Source: Nocardia nova SH22a (GTDB taxonomy: Bacteria; Actinomycetota; Actinomycetes; Mycobacteriales; Mycobacteriaceae). From it: a stretch of 64,000 bases of DNA. Where the stretch lies: contig NZ_CP006850.1 of the NCBI RefSeq assembly GCF_000523235.1, positions 5,146,001 through 5,210,000 on the forward strand, read 5' to 3'. Under the pieces are notes generated by a model, which saw only the letters and a program-made list of their open reading frames with translations, had not been told where the DNA came from and made no database searches. Made by a program: the position numbers and the translations under genes. Each line of letters opens with the position of its first letter. Within the stretch, counting starts at the first letter, position 1. Shown here one piece after another: positions 8,423 through 16,753 of the stretch.

Positions 8423-9034
8423 ATGACCAATCTCCCCGACGACCTCCAGTTCGAACACCTCGATGCCGCCCGCGCACGAGAACTGAGGGACGTAGTCGAA
8501 GACATCTACCGGCGCGCGTACATCGATACCATCGCGTCGGGTGAATTGTTCGACACCCCAGAGGAATTCATGACGCGGTTCGACGCCTACACCGACCCGA
8601 CGCGGTCGGGCGGGTTCGAACTCGTGATCGCCCGAGTTCGAGGCGAACCGGTCGGGCAAGCATGGGGATGGCCGCTCGCTCCGGACACCGCCTGGTGGGG
8701 TGGGCTGCACCTCGACAGTGGAGGTATCGACGAATTCTCGGCCGAGACAGGCACCCGCACCTTCGCATTGAGCGAAATCATGGTGTGCCGACAGCACACC
8801 GGGCACGGACTGGCCCGCGCACTGCACGACGAACTACTCCGGCACCGGCCCGAAGAGCGCGCGACACTGCTCGTCGAACCGGAGAACACTCGTGCGTACA
8901 ACGCCTACCGCAAATGGGGCTGGCACCGGGTGGGCCACCTGAGGCCGAACTGGCCCGACGCTCCGCTGTTCGATGTGCTGATCAAGGAGATCGCCACGCG
9001 CCCCGGTCAGTTCGGGACAATGTCAGAACCTTGA
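8423..9034 (+). CDS. GNAT-family N-acetyltransferase
   Basis: A 203-residue acetyl-CoA-dependent acetyltransferase. It contains the GNAT core: FELVIARVRGEPVGQAWGW (beta2-beta3), LSEIMVCRQHTGHGLARALHDELL, where QHTGHG is the R/Q-x-x-G-x-G/A pyrophosphate-binding loop, and ENTRAYNAYRKWGWHRVG, the canonical C-terminal N-x-x-A-x-x-x-Y-x-x-x-G motif. It follows the metallopeptidase gene on the same strand and could share its transcript. A protein or small-molecule amine substrate cannot be told apart. The ATG at 8423 is preceded by an AAGG. Confidence 0.9.
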   Translation: MTNLPDDLQFEHLDAARARELRDVVEDIYRRAYIDTIASGELFDTPEEFMTRFDAYTDPTRSGGFELVIARVRGEPVGQAWGWPLAPDTAWWGGLHLDSGGIDEFSAETGTRTFALSEIMVCRQHTGHGLARALHDELLRHRPEERATLLVEPENTRAYNAYRKWGWHRVGHLRPNWPDAPLFDVLIKEIATRPGQFGTMSEP

Positions 9035-9102
9035 TGGCTCAGCTGGTTCGAGAACTCGGCCAATCTCCCGCACAGACAACGTGACTCGGGATCGGTAACC
9101 GC

Positions 9103-10326
9103 TCATGGCGCGGCGATGTCCTTCTCCTTCATGCGGCTCGCCTTCATGTACCGCAGGAGCAGTTGTACCGGCCGACCGGCGAAGCGGGTCTGCTGTAGTC
9201 GTCCGAGGATTCGGAAGATCGCGATCTGCCGGCGGTTCGACGGGGTGAAGAACGAGGTCATGTCCATGCCGATGCGCTGGTAGTACTCGACGGCGGGGCG
9301 TAGGGCTCGGTCCCACGCGGCGAACGCGCGGGCCGGGTCGGCGGGGTGGCGTTGCAGCATCGTGCCGAGCAGGTGCGCTCCGGCCAGCGCGGACGACGCG
9401 CCCATTCCCGAGTACAGGCTGACGCACCAGGCCGCGTCGCCGAGGAGCACGACGCGGCCGCGGTGCCAGCTGTCCATGCGCACCTGCTCGACCGAATCGA
9501 ACAGCACGTCACCGGTCGTCTCGAGGGCCGCGGCGACCTCGGTGAGGGTGCGCCCCAGCGGACCGGTGCCGAATACGGCGCGCATGCGCTCGGCCGGTGG
9601 TTCGGTGAGTTCGGCGTCCACGTCGTCGGTGCGGTAGGACACGAGGACCGTGGACGGCCGGTCGGCGAAGGGGAAGATCCACACCGATCGGCCCGGCTCC
9701 AGCAGAGTGGCGCCGTCTCCCTCGGCGAGATCGCTCAAAGCCCGGTCCAGACTGAACGCGGCGACGACGTAATCGAGTCTGTGCAAATACTTTTCGTGCG
9801 GTCCGAATACCAGGGACCGCACCGTGGAACGCACCCCGTCGGCGCCGATCACCAGGTCGAAGCGCTCGGTTGTCGAGGCTCCGGTCACGGTGTCGGTCAG
9901 TGTGACGTCCACACCGTCGACATCCTGTTCGATCGCGGCGGGCACGGTCGAGAAGCGAATGTCGGTGTCGGCGGGCAGTTTCGCGCAGGTCGCCTGTTCG
10001 ACATCGCCGCGCAGCATCATCCACGGCCTGCCGGGCAGGTCCACGTAGCCCAGCCCGCGTCGCCGATTCCCGGCCCGGTCGATCTCGAAGCTGGCGCCGT
10101 CGGTCGAGGCTCGATCGCGAATCCCGTCCATGATGCCGAGCCGTCGAGCCGCTGCCCGGCCCGCGCCGAACAGGGCGATGAAGTAACCACCGGATCGCCG
10201 CTGCGCCGCCCGCTCGACAACGGTTGGCGTCCAGCCGATTTCGCGCAGCCGGATCGCCGCGGCCGCACCACCGATACCCAGTCCCACGATCAGAACGCGG
10301 TTGCCATTGCCTTGCGTCGGATTCAC
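9103..10326 (-). CDS. FAD-dependent monooxygenase (aromatic hydroxylase / TetX-like)
   Basis: A 407-residue class A flavoprotein monooxygenase. Residues 11-25 carry the Rossmann GxGxxG (LIVGLGIGGAAAAIRL), the mid-region has the DG motif VIGADGVRS, and the second FAD motif reads VVLLGDAAW with Trp where His is common. These enzymes use NAD(P)H and oxygen to hydroxylate aromatic or polyketide rings. The C-terminus carries a basic helical tail. The start is a GTG at 10326, two bases after the predicted transcription start. A perfect TetR-type palindrome lies 18 bases upstream, so it is almost certainly under repressor control. Confidence 0.9.
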   Translation of the reverse strand: MNPTQGNGNRVLIVGLGIGGAAAAIRLREIGWTPTVVERAAQRRSGGYFIALFGAGRAAARRLGIMDGIRDRASTDGASFEIDRAGNRRRGLGYVDLPGRPWMMLRGDVEQATCAKLPADTDIRFSTVPAAIEQDVDGVDVTLTDTVTGASTTERFDLVIGADGVRSTVRSLVFGPHEKYLHRLDYVVAAFSLDRALSDLAEGDGATLLEPGRSVWIFPFADRPSTVLVSYRTDDVDAELTEPPAERMRAVFGTGPLGRTLTEVAAALETTGDVLFDSVEQVRMDSWHRGRVVLLGDAAWCVSLYSGMGASSALAGAHLLGTMLQRHPADPARAFAAWDRALRPAVEYYQRIGMDMTSFFTPSNRRQIAIFRILGRLQQTRFAGRPVQLLLRYMKASRMKEKDIAAP

Positions 10327-10343
10327 ACCCTCAGGCTATACCA

Positions 10344-10370
10344 ACTGACCAAATTCGTCATTTGGTCAGT
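10344..10370. promoter_or_regulatory. Perfect TetR-type operator between the monooxygenase and a decayed tetR
   Basis: ACTGACCAAAT, then TCGTC, then ATTTGGTCAGT: 11-base perfect arms around a 5-base centre. It lies directly upstream of a minus-strand -10-like TATAGC (10340-10335) for the monooxygenase gene. TetR repressors of divergent oxidoreductase genes classically bind such sites. The decayed tetR on the other side supports the assignment. Confidence 0.75.
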
Positions 10371-10400
10371 TTCGGGTGTAGTATCCAATTCATCGACGCG

Positions 10401-10573
10401 ATGAACTGCACCACCGAGGCGCTCGCCACCTGCGCCGCAGTGTCCCCTGACCTGGTGCGGCACCACTTCGGTTCCGAACAACTGCGGCGAATATGCACTC
10501 CCTGCTCGATCCCGCGCGGGCGCGCGACGCCTTCGAGCGACCCGAATCCCCGACGACCAGGAAGTTCCCATGA
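10401..10573 (+). pseudogene. Decayed TetR-family regulator gene
   Basis: From the ATG at 10401 one frame encodes TEALATCAAVSPDLVRHHFG followed by SEQLR, which is the second half of a TetR helix-turn-helix (usual form: VAAAAGVSxxLVRHHFGSKEGL). The first helix is missing, and after SEQLR the frame no longer makes sense. A different frame then supplies an ATG at 10493 and runs to a TGA overlapping the methyltransferase start. The ligand-binding domain is absent, so the gene has suffered a large internal deletion plus a frameshift. It sits opposite the palindrome expected to be its operator. Confidence 0.65.
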
Positions 10574-11394
10574 CCGAGCAGACCCGGATCGAACCGAACC
10601 TGCACGGGGTCGAGGTGACCGCTCTCCTCACCCTCTATCAGCGCTGGCAGGACAACCAGCGACGCACTCCGCTACTCGACGACCGCTGGCCCGACCGGCT
10701 CGTGCCACGCATCGACTTCGAGTTCGGTCAGTTCGATCGGATGGCGCCCTTCGGCGGCTACTCGCTGACCGCCCTGCGGACCCGGGTCATGGACGACTGG
10801 ATCCGGGAGTTCCTGTCCGACAACGAGAACGCCGTCGTGATCGATCTCGGAGCAGGTCTCGACAGCCGGGTCTTCCGGATCGATCCCGGCCCCGGCCACC
10901 ACTGGTACGACGTGGACCTTGCGGCCGTGGTCGAACTCGCGGCACAACTCTTCCCGTCCCGGGACGGTCACACCCGCATCCCCGCGTCCGTCGCCGAGAC
11001 CGGCTGGATCGATCGGATCCCCACCGACCGACCGGCGGTGATCGTCGCCGACGGCCTGTTCGGCTTCCTGTCGACGACCCAGGCGCAGCGACTGTTCCGG
11101 ACCATCGCCGACCACTTCCCGCACGGTGAGATCGTTTTCAACGCCTACGGGCCGATGATCCGGAAGAAGCGGGAGCCGGTGTTCACCAAGTACGGCATCA
11201 CCTTCGGATGGACGATCGAGCAGCCCGCCGATGTCGAGCGGCTCGAGCCCCGTCTGCACTTCGCCGACGAGGCCAGCCAATTCCGAAATCCATTGTTGTC
11301 CGAGACATCTCGGGCCTGCCGACTGATGTGCGCAGCCATCCGACTGTCACCGAGCGCCACCCACGCCACGCGGCTGCTGAAGTATCGATTCTGA
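10570..11394 (+). CDS. LCM/TcmP-family SAM-dependent methyltransferase
   Basis: A 274-residue class I methyltransferase of the leucine-carboxyl-methyltransferase-like group (TcmP-type O-methyltransferases). The SAM-binding motif VIDLGAGLDSRVFRI (about 94-108) is diagnostic, followed by the acidic loop WYDVDLAAV and the motif IVADGLFGFLS. Such enzymes methylate hydroxyl or carboxyl groups of polyketides and related metabolites. The ATG at 10570 has AGGAAG five bases upstream and overlaps the stop of the decayed tetR remnant. Its proximity to a flavin hydroxylase suggests a hydroxylate-then-methylate tailoring or detoxification pair, now divergently transcribed. Confidence 0.88.
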   Translation: MTEQTRIEPNLHGVEVTALLTLYQRWQDNQRRTPLLDDRWPDRLVPRIDFEFGQFDRMAPFGGYSLTALRTRVMDDWIREFLSDNENAVVIDLGAGLDSRVFRIDPGPGHHWYDVDLAAVVELAAQLFPSRDGHTRIPASVAETGWIDRIPTDRPAVIVADGLFGFLSTTQAQRLFRTIADHFPHGEIVFNAYGPMIRKKREPVFTKYGITFGWTIEQPADVERLEPRLHFADEASQFRNPLLSETSRACRLMCAAIRLSPSATHATRLLKYRF

Positions 11395-11421
11395 CGCCGG
11401 GCACCGGTCGCGCGCACCGGC

Positions 11422-12168
11422 TCAGGACGCGTCCTCCGCGCGTTTGTCTATCGCGGCCTGGTGTGCCCGCAATCGCTCATCCAGCGCGGCATCGAGCGCA
11501 CGGTCCAGGGCCGCGTGCGCGTTCTCCGTGCCCGCGCGCCGCATGGCGCCGAACAGGCCCGCCGCCCAGGCCGCGTCCTCGTCGGAGGCGGGGAGCCAGC
11601 CCGGTCCCCGGCGGCGGTCCACCTCGTCGTGCGCCGCGGTCATGAGGATCTCCGCGGCCTCGTTCAACTTGCCGACGAGCTGCGAGTGGACGTCGACCAG
11701 CACCGCGAGGTCCATTCCCTGGTCGACGAGGCGTGCCAGATTCTCGATGATGTGCGGCGCGGTGGCCTCGTACCTGCCCGGCTCCGCCGTCTCGCTCAGG
11801 ACGCTGCCGTCGATGAGCACGGTGAGCGCGGCGTCGTCGAGCGGGCCGAGCCGATCCTCGAGTTCCGCTCTGGTGAGCACCGGCCGATCACCGCTCGACC
11901 ACGGCTCGTCGAGGATGTCCGCGACATCGAGCGCGTCGCCGATGCGCGCGCCGGGGTTGGTGAGGAAGGTCGCGATGTGCTTGAGCGTGAACCCGTTGCT
12001 GAGCAGCTTGTTGATGGCGAGCAGATTGCGCAGGTGCTTCTCGGTGTAGATCGCGACCCGGCCTCGGCGCAGCGGCTGCGGCAGGAGACCGCGTTCCTGA
12101 TAGCCCCGGATGTTGCGAGTCGTGGTCTCCGACACGCGGGCCAGGTCGTCGATCCGGTACTCGGTCAT
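11422..12168 (-). CDS. MerR-family transcriptional regulator
   Basis: A 248-residue regulator. The N-terminal 70 residues are a MerR winged helix (YRIDDLARVSETTTRNIRGY, then RRGRVAIYTEKHLRNLLAI), and the rest is a helical effector or dimerisation domain without the Cys residues of metal sensors. It is the last gene of the minus-strand operon, nine bases after the BVMO stop, so it is co-transcribed with its likely targets. An upstream promoter with an unusually long 20-base spacer (15588-15619) is the kind of site MerR proteins activate, so this regulator is a candidate to act there. That link is inference. Confidence 0.88.
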   Translation of the reverse strand: MTEYRIDDLARVSETTTRNIRGYQERGLLPQPLRRGRVAIYTEKHLRNLLAINKLLSNGFTLKHIATFLTNPGARIGDALDVADILDEPWSSGDRPVLTRAELEDRLGPLDDAALTVLIDGSVLSETAEPGRYEATAPHIIENLARLVDQGMDLAVLVDVHSQLVGKLNEAAEILMTAAHDEVDRRRGPGWLPASDEDAAWAAGLFGAMRRAGTENAHAALDRALDAALDERLRAHQAAIDKRAEDAS

Positions 12169-12177
12169 TTCCGCATG

Positions 12178-13662
12178 TTATCCGGCCGCGACGAGGGCGC
12201 CCGCATCCTCGTGCACGAGGATGCGGAAGTCCCGCAGGTTCACCGTGCGCAGCTGGTCCACGTACTGCGTGGCGGAGCCGGGGAACATGGTGGCGTTGAA
12301 ACCGTCGTCGGTGAGATACCAACTGCGGCAACCGGAATTCCACGTGGTAGTCGTGAGGCGGCGCTGGATGTCGCGGTTGTACTCGTCCTGGACCTCGGCG
12401 CGCACGTCGAGCGCCTTCCAGTCGTTGCTGAGCAGCTGCGCGATCGCGTCGGTGATGTAGTCGATCTGCGCCTCCATGTACACCAGCGCCGAACTGTGCC
12501 CCGGACCGGAATTGGGGCCGAACGTGAAGTACAGATTGGGGTAGCCGGACACCGCGACGCTGCGGTAGGCGTAGGCGCCGCCGCGCCATTCGTCGCCGAG
12601 GCGCCGACCGTCGATTCCGGTGACGGGCACCGGCGTACCGGCCTTGGCGACGTCGAAGCCGGTTGCGAAGACGATGCAGTCGAACCGGTGCTCCACGCCC
12701 TCGACGGTGCGGATCCCCCTGGGCGCGATCCGGGCGATCGGCCAGGTGACGAGCTTGCAGTTCTCCCGCTGCAGCGCCGGGTAGTACTCGCTCGTCATGA
12801 GCAGGCGTTTGCATCCGGCGGCGAAGTCGGGGGTGAGCTGGCGGCGCAGCCAGGGGTCACGCACCTGTAAACGCAAGTGCAGCTTGCTGATCGCCTCCAC
12901 GACGCGAGTGAGCGGAGTGTTCCACACCACGCCGAGTGCCACGGACTCGTGCCCCCAGAACCACAACGCCCGAGCGAGCTGCTGCGCGCCGGGGACGGAC
13001 CGGTACAGGCTCTTGGTGAATTCACCCGTTTCGGCGTTGACCCGCGGCAGCACCCAGCCCGGCGTCCGCTGGAACACCTTCACCGACGCGGCCTCGTCCA
13101 CCAGTTCGGGCACGATCTGCACGGCGCTGGCGCCGGTGCCGACGACGGCGACCTTCTTGCCCGCGAAGTCGTAGTCGTGATCCCAGCGGGCGCTGTGGAT
13201 CTTGTGCCCCTCGTAGTCCTCGATGCCGCGGATGTCGGGCAGGGACGGGTTCGCGAGCGGTCCGGAGGCGAGGATCACCGTGCGGGCGCGCACGGGCTCG
13301 CGGCCCGCCAGGGATACGGTCCACTCGCCTCGCTCGGCGTCGTAGTCGAGTCCGGTCACGTTGTGTTCGAACCGGATTCGCGCGCCGATCCCGGAGGATT
13401 CGACCATGCGCTCGATGTAGCCGAGGATCTCGCCGCTGCCGGAGTAGGTGTGCGACCAGTCCGGGTTGGGCGCGAAACTGTAGGAGTACAGGCGCGACGG
13501 GATGTCGCACGCGGCACCGGGATAGGTGTTGTCGCGCCAGGTCCCGCCGACGCGCGTGCCGCGCTCGAAGAGGACGAAATCGTCGATCCCCTTGTCCTGG
13601 AGGCGGATTGCGGCGCCGATACCGGCGAGACCGGCGCCGATGACGGCTACGGAGATGGTCAT
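12178..13662 (-). CDS. Baeyer-Villiger-type flavin monooxygenase
   Basis: A 494-residue class B flavoprotein monooxygenase. FAD-binding GAGLAGIG lies at residues 9-16, and the BVMO fingerprint FxGxxxHxxxW appears as YEGHKIHSARW at 150-160, with Tyr for the first Phe. The NADPH-binding VGTGASAVQ follows at about 174-182. Enzymes of this type insert oxygen next to a carbonyl, turning ketones into esters. It lies ten bases after the diiron-protein gene and ten before merR. A second BVMO at 17667-19163 shares the fold but differs in sequence, so they probably act on different ketones or at different steps. Confidence 0.92.
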   Translation of the reverse strand: MTISVAVIGAGLAGIGAAIRLQDKGIDDFVLFERGTRVGGTWRDNTYPGAACDIPSRLYSYSFAPNPDWSHTYSGSGEILGYIERMVESSGIGARIRFEHNVTGLDYDAERGEWTVSLAGREPVRARTVILASGPLANPSLPDIRGIEDYEGHKIHSARWDHDYDFAGKKVAVVGTGASAVQIVPELVDEAASVKVFQRTPGWVLPRVNAETGEFTKSLYRSVPGAQQLARALWFWGHESVALGVVWNTPLTRVVEAISKLHLRLQVRDPWLRRQLTPDFAAGCKRLLMTSEYYPALQRENCKLVTWPIARIAPRGIRTVEGVEHRFDCIVFATGFDVAKAGTPVPVTGIDGRRLGDEWRGGAYAYRSVAVSGYPNLYFTFGPNSGPGHSSALVYMEAQIDYITDAIAQLLSNDWKALDVRAEVQDEYNRDIQRRLTTTTWNSGCRSWYLTDDGFNATMFPGSATQYVDQLRTVNLRDFRILVHEDAGALVAAG

Positions 13663-13672
13663 GATGTCCTCG

Positions 13673-14590
13673 TCAGGCGGTGGGCTCGTAGGTCAGTTCC
13701 TGCGACCATGTCGGCGTGCGGTGCACCAGGGAGAACGGGATCAGCGCGGTCGCCTTCACCAGCGTGTCGGCGAACAGGTGGTAGGAGACGTTGCCCCGGT
13801 CCATCACCCTGGCGCCGTGCCCCGCGACGACACGGAACATGGGGAGCCGGTTGATGTATTCGCTGCGGTCTCCGGCGGAGCGGTAGCGCTTCATCGCGCC
13901 GTACAGCCGTTCCTCGTCGACGCCCATGTCGACGATGTTGTCGCGCATCTTGTTCAGCAGCGGAACGTAGCTGAGGAAGCCGATCAGCAGCGAGGGGTTC
14001 ACCCAGCCGCCGACGAAGTCGATCATCCGCTTGCGCAGATCGGCGTGGCCGAGCATGTCCATGACCTCGAAATCGACTGCCAGGTGCCGGGATTCGTCGG
14101 CGTTGATCCGATTGAACACTTCCTGCGCGACCGGGTCCTTCACCTCGTCGGTGATGAATTTGATCAGGGCGCCGTCGAGCGCGACCTCGAGCATCGGAAT
14201 GACGGTGCCCAGGAACGACAGCGACAGGCCGTCGGAGTACCGGTCGAGCCAGTTGATCACGAGCTGGACGTTGGTGTTCGGCGACGGGATCTCGTCGCCG
14301 TCGAGCATGCCCCAGCGGCGCATCAGCGCGAGTTCGGCGTTCGCGTGCTTCTGCTCCTCGGCGTGGAAGTGCTCGTAGATGCTCTTCAGCGTCGGCGTCG
14401 GGGCCTTCTTCGCCATCGCGGCGAAGCCTCGGGCGCCCACATTCTCGATCCACATGAGGTCGGAGAGAAAGGGTTTGAGCTTGGCGTGCAAGTCGGGTTC
14501 GATGAGTTCGGCGCCCGGTGCGTCCCAGTCGATATCGGCCAGCGCCCACTGCCGGTCCTTGATCATCTGGAGCATTCTGTCGAGATCCAT
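13673..14590 (-). CDS. Diiron ferritin-like oxygenase-type protein
   Basis: A 305-residue helical protein with two ExxH metal motifs: EEQKH inside YEHFHAEEQKHANAEL, and ESRH inside NADESRHLAVDFEVM, plus candidate ligand Glu residues in MWIENVG and PMLEVAL. This is the ligand set of a non-haem diiron ferritin-like (AurF/hydroxylase-type) fold. Reactions in this family include oxygenation and desaturation. The frame is open for 86 codons further upstream through the SDR gene. The start is either the ATG at 14590 or the GTG two codons earlier at 14596, which has better spacing to an AAAGG. It is the middle gene of the SDR-diiron-BVMO-MerR unit. Confidence 0.78.
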   Translation of the reverse strand: MDLDRMLQMIKDRQWALADIDWDAPGAELIEPDLHAKLKPFLSDLMWIENVGARGFAAMAKKAPTPTLKSIYEHFHAEEQKHANAELALMRRWGMLDGDEIPSPNTNVQLVINWLDRYSDGLSLSFLGTVIPMLEVALDGALIKFITDEVKDPVAQEVFNRINADESRHLAVDFEVMDMLGHADLRKRMIDFVGGWVNPSLLIGFLSYVPLLNKMRDNIVDMGVDEERLYGAMKRYRSAGDRSEYINRLPMFRVVAGHGARVMDRGNVSYHLFADTLVKATALIPFSLVHRTPTWSQELTYEPTA

Positions 14591-14612
14591 GGCCACGGTG
14601 TCGAGCCTTTCG

Positions 14613-15464
14613 TCAGGAGGGAAGGAGGCGGCCGAGCAGGCCGAGACCACGCACATACGGTGTCGGGAAGTGGCGCTTGAGATGCCAGATGACGTTGGCG
14701 TCGAGTTGCGGCACCACGTAGAGGCGTCCGAGATCGAGCGCGTCGAGAGTCTGCGCGGCCACCCCGTCGGGCGAGACGCCGGTGAGCTCCATGAGTTTGC
14801 CCGCGAGGTTCTTGCTGCCCGCCGTGATTCGGCCGTCGCGCGCCACATTCGTCTTGACGAAGGTGGGGCACAGCACCGTCACGCCCACGCCGGAACCGGC
14901 GAGCTCGGCGGCCAGGGTTTCCGACAACGACATCACGCCCGCCTTCGACACGTTGTACGGCCCCATCGACGGCGCGGCCGCGAAACCCGCCGCGGAGGCG
15001 ACGTTGATGATGCCGCCGCGTCCCGCCTCGCGCAGCATCGGCGCGAACAGCTCGCACCCGTGCACCACGCCCCACAGGTTGATGCCGAGCGCCCAGTTCC
15101 AGTCGTCGAGACCGACCTCGCCGACGACCCGTCCGCCGATGCCCACCCCGGCGTTGTTGACCACCAGGGTGGGCGGACCGGCGAAGACGGTCCGCGCGAA
15201 CTCCGCGAGGGACTCGACCTCGGCCCGGTTCGCGACGTCGACGGTGGCGGCGTGCGCCGACCCGCCCCGCGCCTCGACCAGCGACACCGTCTCGGCGGCA
15301 CGCGCGGAATCGATATCGGCGCACACGATCTCACCGCCGCGACGGGCGAGCTCCAGCGCGAACGCACGGCCGATACCGCTCCCCGCGCCGGTCACGACGG
15401 CCTTCGCATCGGAGGAAACCGGGTTGCGCACGAGCCGGTGCATCAGTCGGTCGATGCCGAACAT
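14613..15464 (-). CDS. Short-chain dehydrogenase/reductase
   Basis: A 283-residue SDR: cofactor motif TGAGSGIG at about 25-32, NNAG in the fourth strand, the catalytic Ser in INVASAAG, and YNVSK as the YxxxK motif. ADIDS after the second strand (Asp at the end of beta2) suggests NAD(H) preference. The C-terminal tail of about 60 residues, ending in a hydrophobic GLLGRLLPS, resembles membrane-proximal SDRs of lipid operons. Its ATG overlaps the stop of the 39-codon reading frame upstream (ATGA). In context it would interconvert an alcohol and the ketone used by the BVMO. Confidence 0.92.
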   Translation of the reverse strand: MFGIDRLMHRLVRNPVSSDAKAVVTGAGSGIGRAFALELARRGGEIVCADIDSARAAETVSLVEARGGSAHAATVDVANRAEVESLAEFARTVFAGPPTLVVNNAGVGIGGRVVGEVGLDDWNWALGINLWGVVHGCELFAPMLREAGRGGIINVASAAGFAAAPSMGPYNVSKAGVMSLSETLAAELAGSGVGVTVLCPTFVKTNVARDGRITAGSKNLAGKLMELTGVSPDGVAAQTLDALDLGRLYVVPQLDANVIWHLKRHFPTPYVRGLGLLGRLLPS

Positions 15465-15583
15465 CAGGACGCCTCCGAATCGACGGGGGCAGAAAGCATT
15501 TCGGCGCCATCGGCCAGCACCGGGAAAGACGGAAGCCGATCCGCGCGCTGGAGCCCGGACGGTGCTGACGTGGTGAGTCGCAT
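15464..15583 (-). CDS. Small 39-residue ORF, leaderless and coupled to the SDR
   Basis: Beginning at an ATG at 15583 and ending in a TGA that overlaps the SDR ATG, this frame encodes 39 residues (MRLTTSAPSGLQRADR, ending PVDSEAS) with about three quarters G/C third positions. A -10-like CATACT lies 5 bases upstream, so the message would begin at or next to this ATG, and translation of the SDR would depend on it. It could be a leader cistron controlling the SDR-diiron-BVMO unit, or simply a translated leader. No family recognised. Confidence 0.45.
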   Translation of the reverse strand: MRLTTSAPSGLQRADRLPSFPVLADGAEMLSAPVDSEAS

Positions 15584-15619
15584 ACCGAGTATGCCATCAA
15601 TAATTGTGCCAGTTGTCAA
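15580..15619 (-). promoter_or_regulatory. Internal promoter with long spacer and dyad
   Basis: On the minus strand: -35 TTGACA (15619-15614), a 20-base spacer, -10 CATACT (15593-15588). A dyad GCATAC-CGA-GTATGC spans 15580-15594 over the -10 and start, and a TGCCA/TGGCA pair (15607-15611 / 15620-15624) brackets the -35. A 19-20 base spacer is the hallmark of promoters activated by MerR-family regulators, and a merR gene ends this transcription unit. Confidence 0.5.
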
Positions 15620-15683
15620 TGGCAACGTTGGGAACCGGCGTTTTACGCAGGTCACAGGCGGCGCCAGCCGGACGCTGGGTCCG

Positions 15684-15800
15684 TCAGGGCAGGGTGGAGC
15701 AGTCGCTCACAGCGGGGACGCCCGCGAGGCATTCGGTGTGCCAAGCGTGCGCGGCGACGGTGGCCTGCTGGAATTCCAGCAGGTGGCCGACGGCGGTCAC
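15684..15800 (-). CDS. Small 38-residue ORF coupled to the patatin gene
   Basis: A GTG at 15800 overlaps the patatin TGA (GTGA) and opens a 38-codon frame beginning VTAVGHLLEFQQ and ending CSTLP, with nearly all third positions G or C, as in real genes here. It contains two Cys, two His and one Trp. The codons for LLEFQQ form part of a perfect 20-base palindrome (15764-15783). It may be a conserved microprotein or the tail of the operon's coding region. No family recognised. Confidence 0.45.
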   Translation of the reverse strand: MTAVGHLLEFQQATVAAHAWHTECLAGVPAVSDCSTLP

Positions 15801-16753
15801 CGCGTCCCCTCGGCGCCGGAGAGCGCACGATCACGAACGGCGGCCAGCGCGGCCGCGACCGTGTCACCGGCGCTGTCCATCGACGCGGCGAACGCCCGGT
15901 GGCGCTCACCGCGATTCATGAAGTTCGCCGGGAGGTTCGCCAGGTCGCGCACACGCGGGCAGATCGCGACGACCTCGGTGCCGCGGGCGCGCACGGTGTC
16001 GATTTCCCTGGTGAGGATGTCGGTCATCGGCCGCCTGAGGAACCGGTCTTCGAGAATTCCCGCGATGCCGGGGATGCGGGCGCGGTCCGGCGAGGCCATC
16101 GGCGCGATGAGGTAGATCTCGTCGAAACCGTTGTCGGCCAACAGGTCCAGTGATGCGGTGGAGGCCGCGCCGCCGTCGATGTAGGTGCGGCCCTGTGCGG
16201 TGACCGGCGGCATCCAGCCCGGCACCGCCCACGACGCCTGCAGTGCGACGGCCGGGGACACCGCCGGGGCGCCCGGACTGTCGAAGGCGACCCGCTGCCC
16301 CGAACCGACGTCGACCGCGATCATCCGCGCGGCGGGATGGTCGAGCCAGGGCCTGCCCCCGGTATAGCCCTCGGCCAGGCGCGCCAGCCAGCTCGCGTCC
16401 CCCCGTCCGATCGGCGCGATGCCCGCCATCGCGGCCAGACCACGCTGGGTGCACAGCAGGCCCGGATTCAACGGCCGCGGTGACGGCAGCGGCGGCAGGC
16501 TCGCCGGTGCGGCGTCGTGGTGGTCGCGCAGGCGCCGGTCGTCAGCGATGCCCTGCTGCATGCGAACCAGTTCCTCGACGGAGACCCCGCTGGCGAGCAG
16601 CGTGACGAGTTCGGCGCCCGCGGACGTACCCTGCAGCAGGTCCGCGGTGCGGGGATCCCAGTTCAGCTGCTCGGACAGCGCCCGCAGCGCCGCGACGATC
16701 CAAGCGGCGCCGATCGTGCCGCCGCAGCCGATCACCAACGCGCGTGAGGTCAT
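15797..16753 (-). CDS. Patatin-like phospholipase / lipid acyl hydrolase
   Basis: A 318-residue patatin-fold hydrolase with all three signatures: oxyanion-hole loop GCGGTIGAAW (9-18), nucleophile elbow GTSAG with Ser44, and catalytic Asp193 in YIDGG. A Ser-Asp dyad in this family hydrolyses acyl esters. The ATG at 16753 overlaps the preceding SDR stop (ATGA). In an operon with two BVMOs it is a natural candidate for cleaving the ester or lactone that a Baeyer-Villiger step makes, though patatins more often act on lipids. Between residues 80 and 100 there is a Pro-rich loop. Confidence 0.9.
   Translation of the reverse strand: MTSRALVIGCGGTIGAAWIVAALRALSEQLNWDPRTADLLQGTSAGAELVTLLASGVSVEELVRMQQGIADDRRLRDHHDAAPASLPPLPSPRPLNPGLLCTQRGLAAMAGIAPIGRGDASWLARLAEGYTGGRPWLDHPAARMIAVDVGSGQRVAFDSPGAPAVSPAVALQASWAVPGWMPPVTAQGRTYIDGGAASTASLDLLADNGFDEIYLIAPMASPDRARIPGIAGILEDRFLRRPMTDILTREIDTVRARGTEVVAICPRVRDLANLPANFMNRGERHRAFAASMDSAGDTVAAALAAVRDRALSGAEGTR

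Noticed and set aside
15764..15783. Perfect 20-base palindrome as a terminator after the patatin gene
   Set aside because: No loop and no T-tract, and it lies inside a well-biased coupled reading frame, so it is more likely coding or a protein site.
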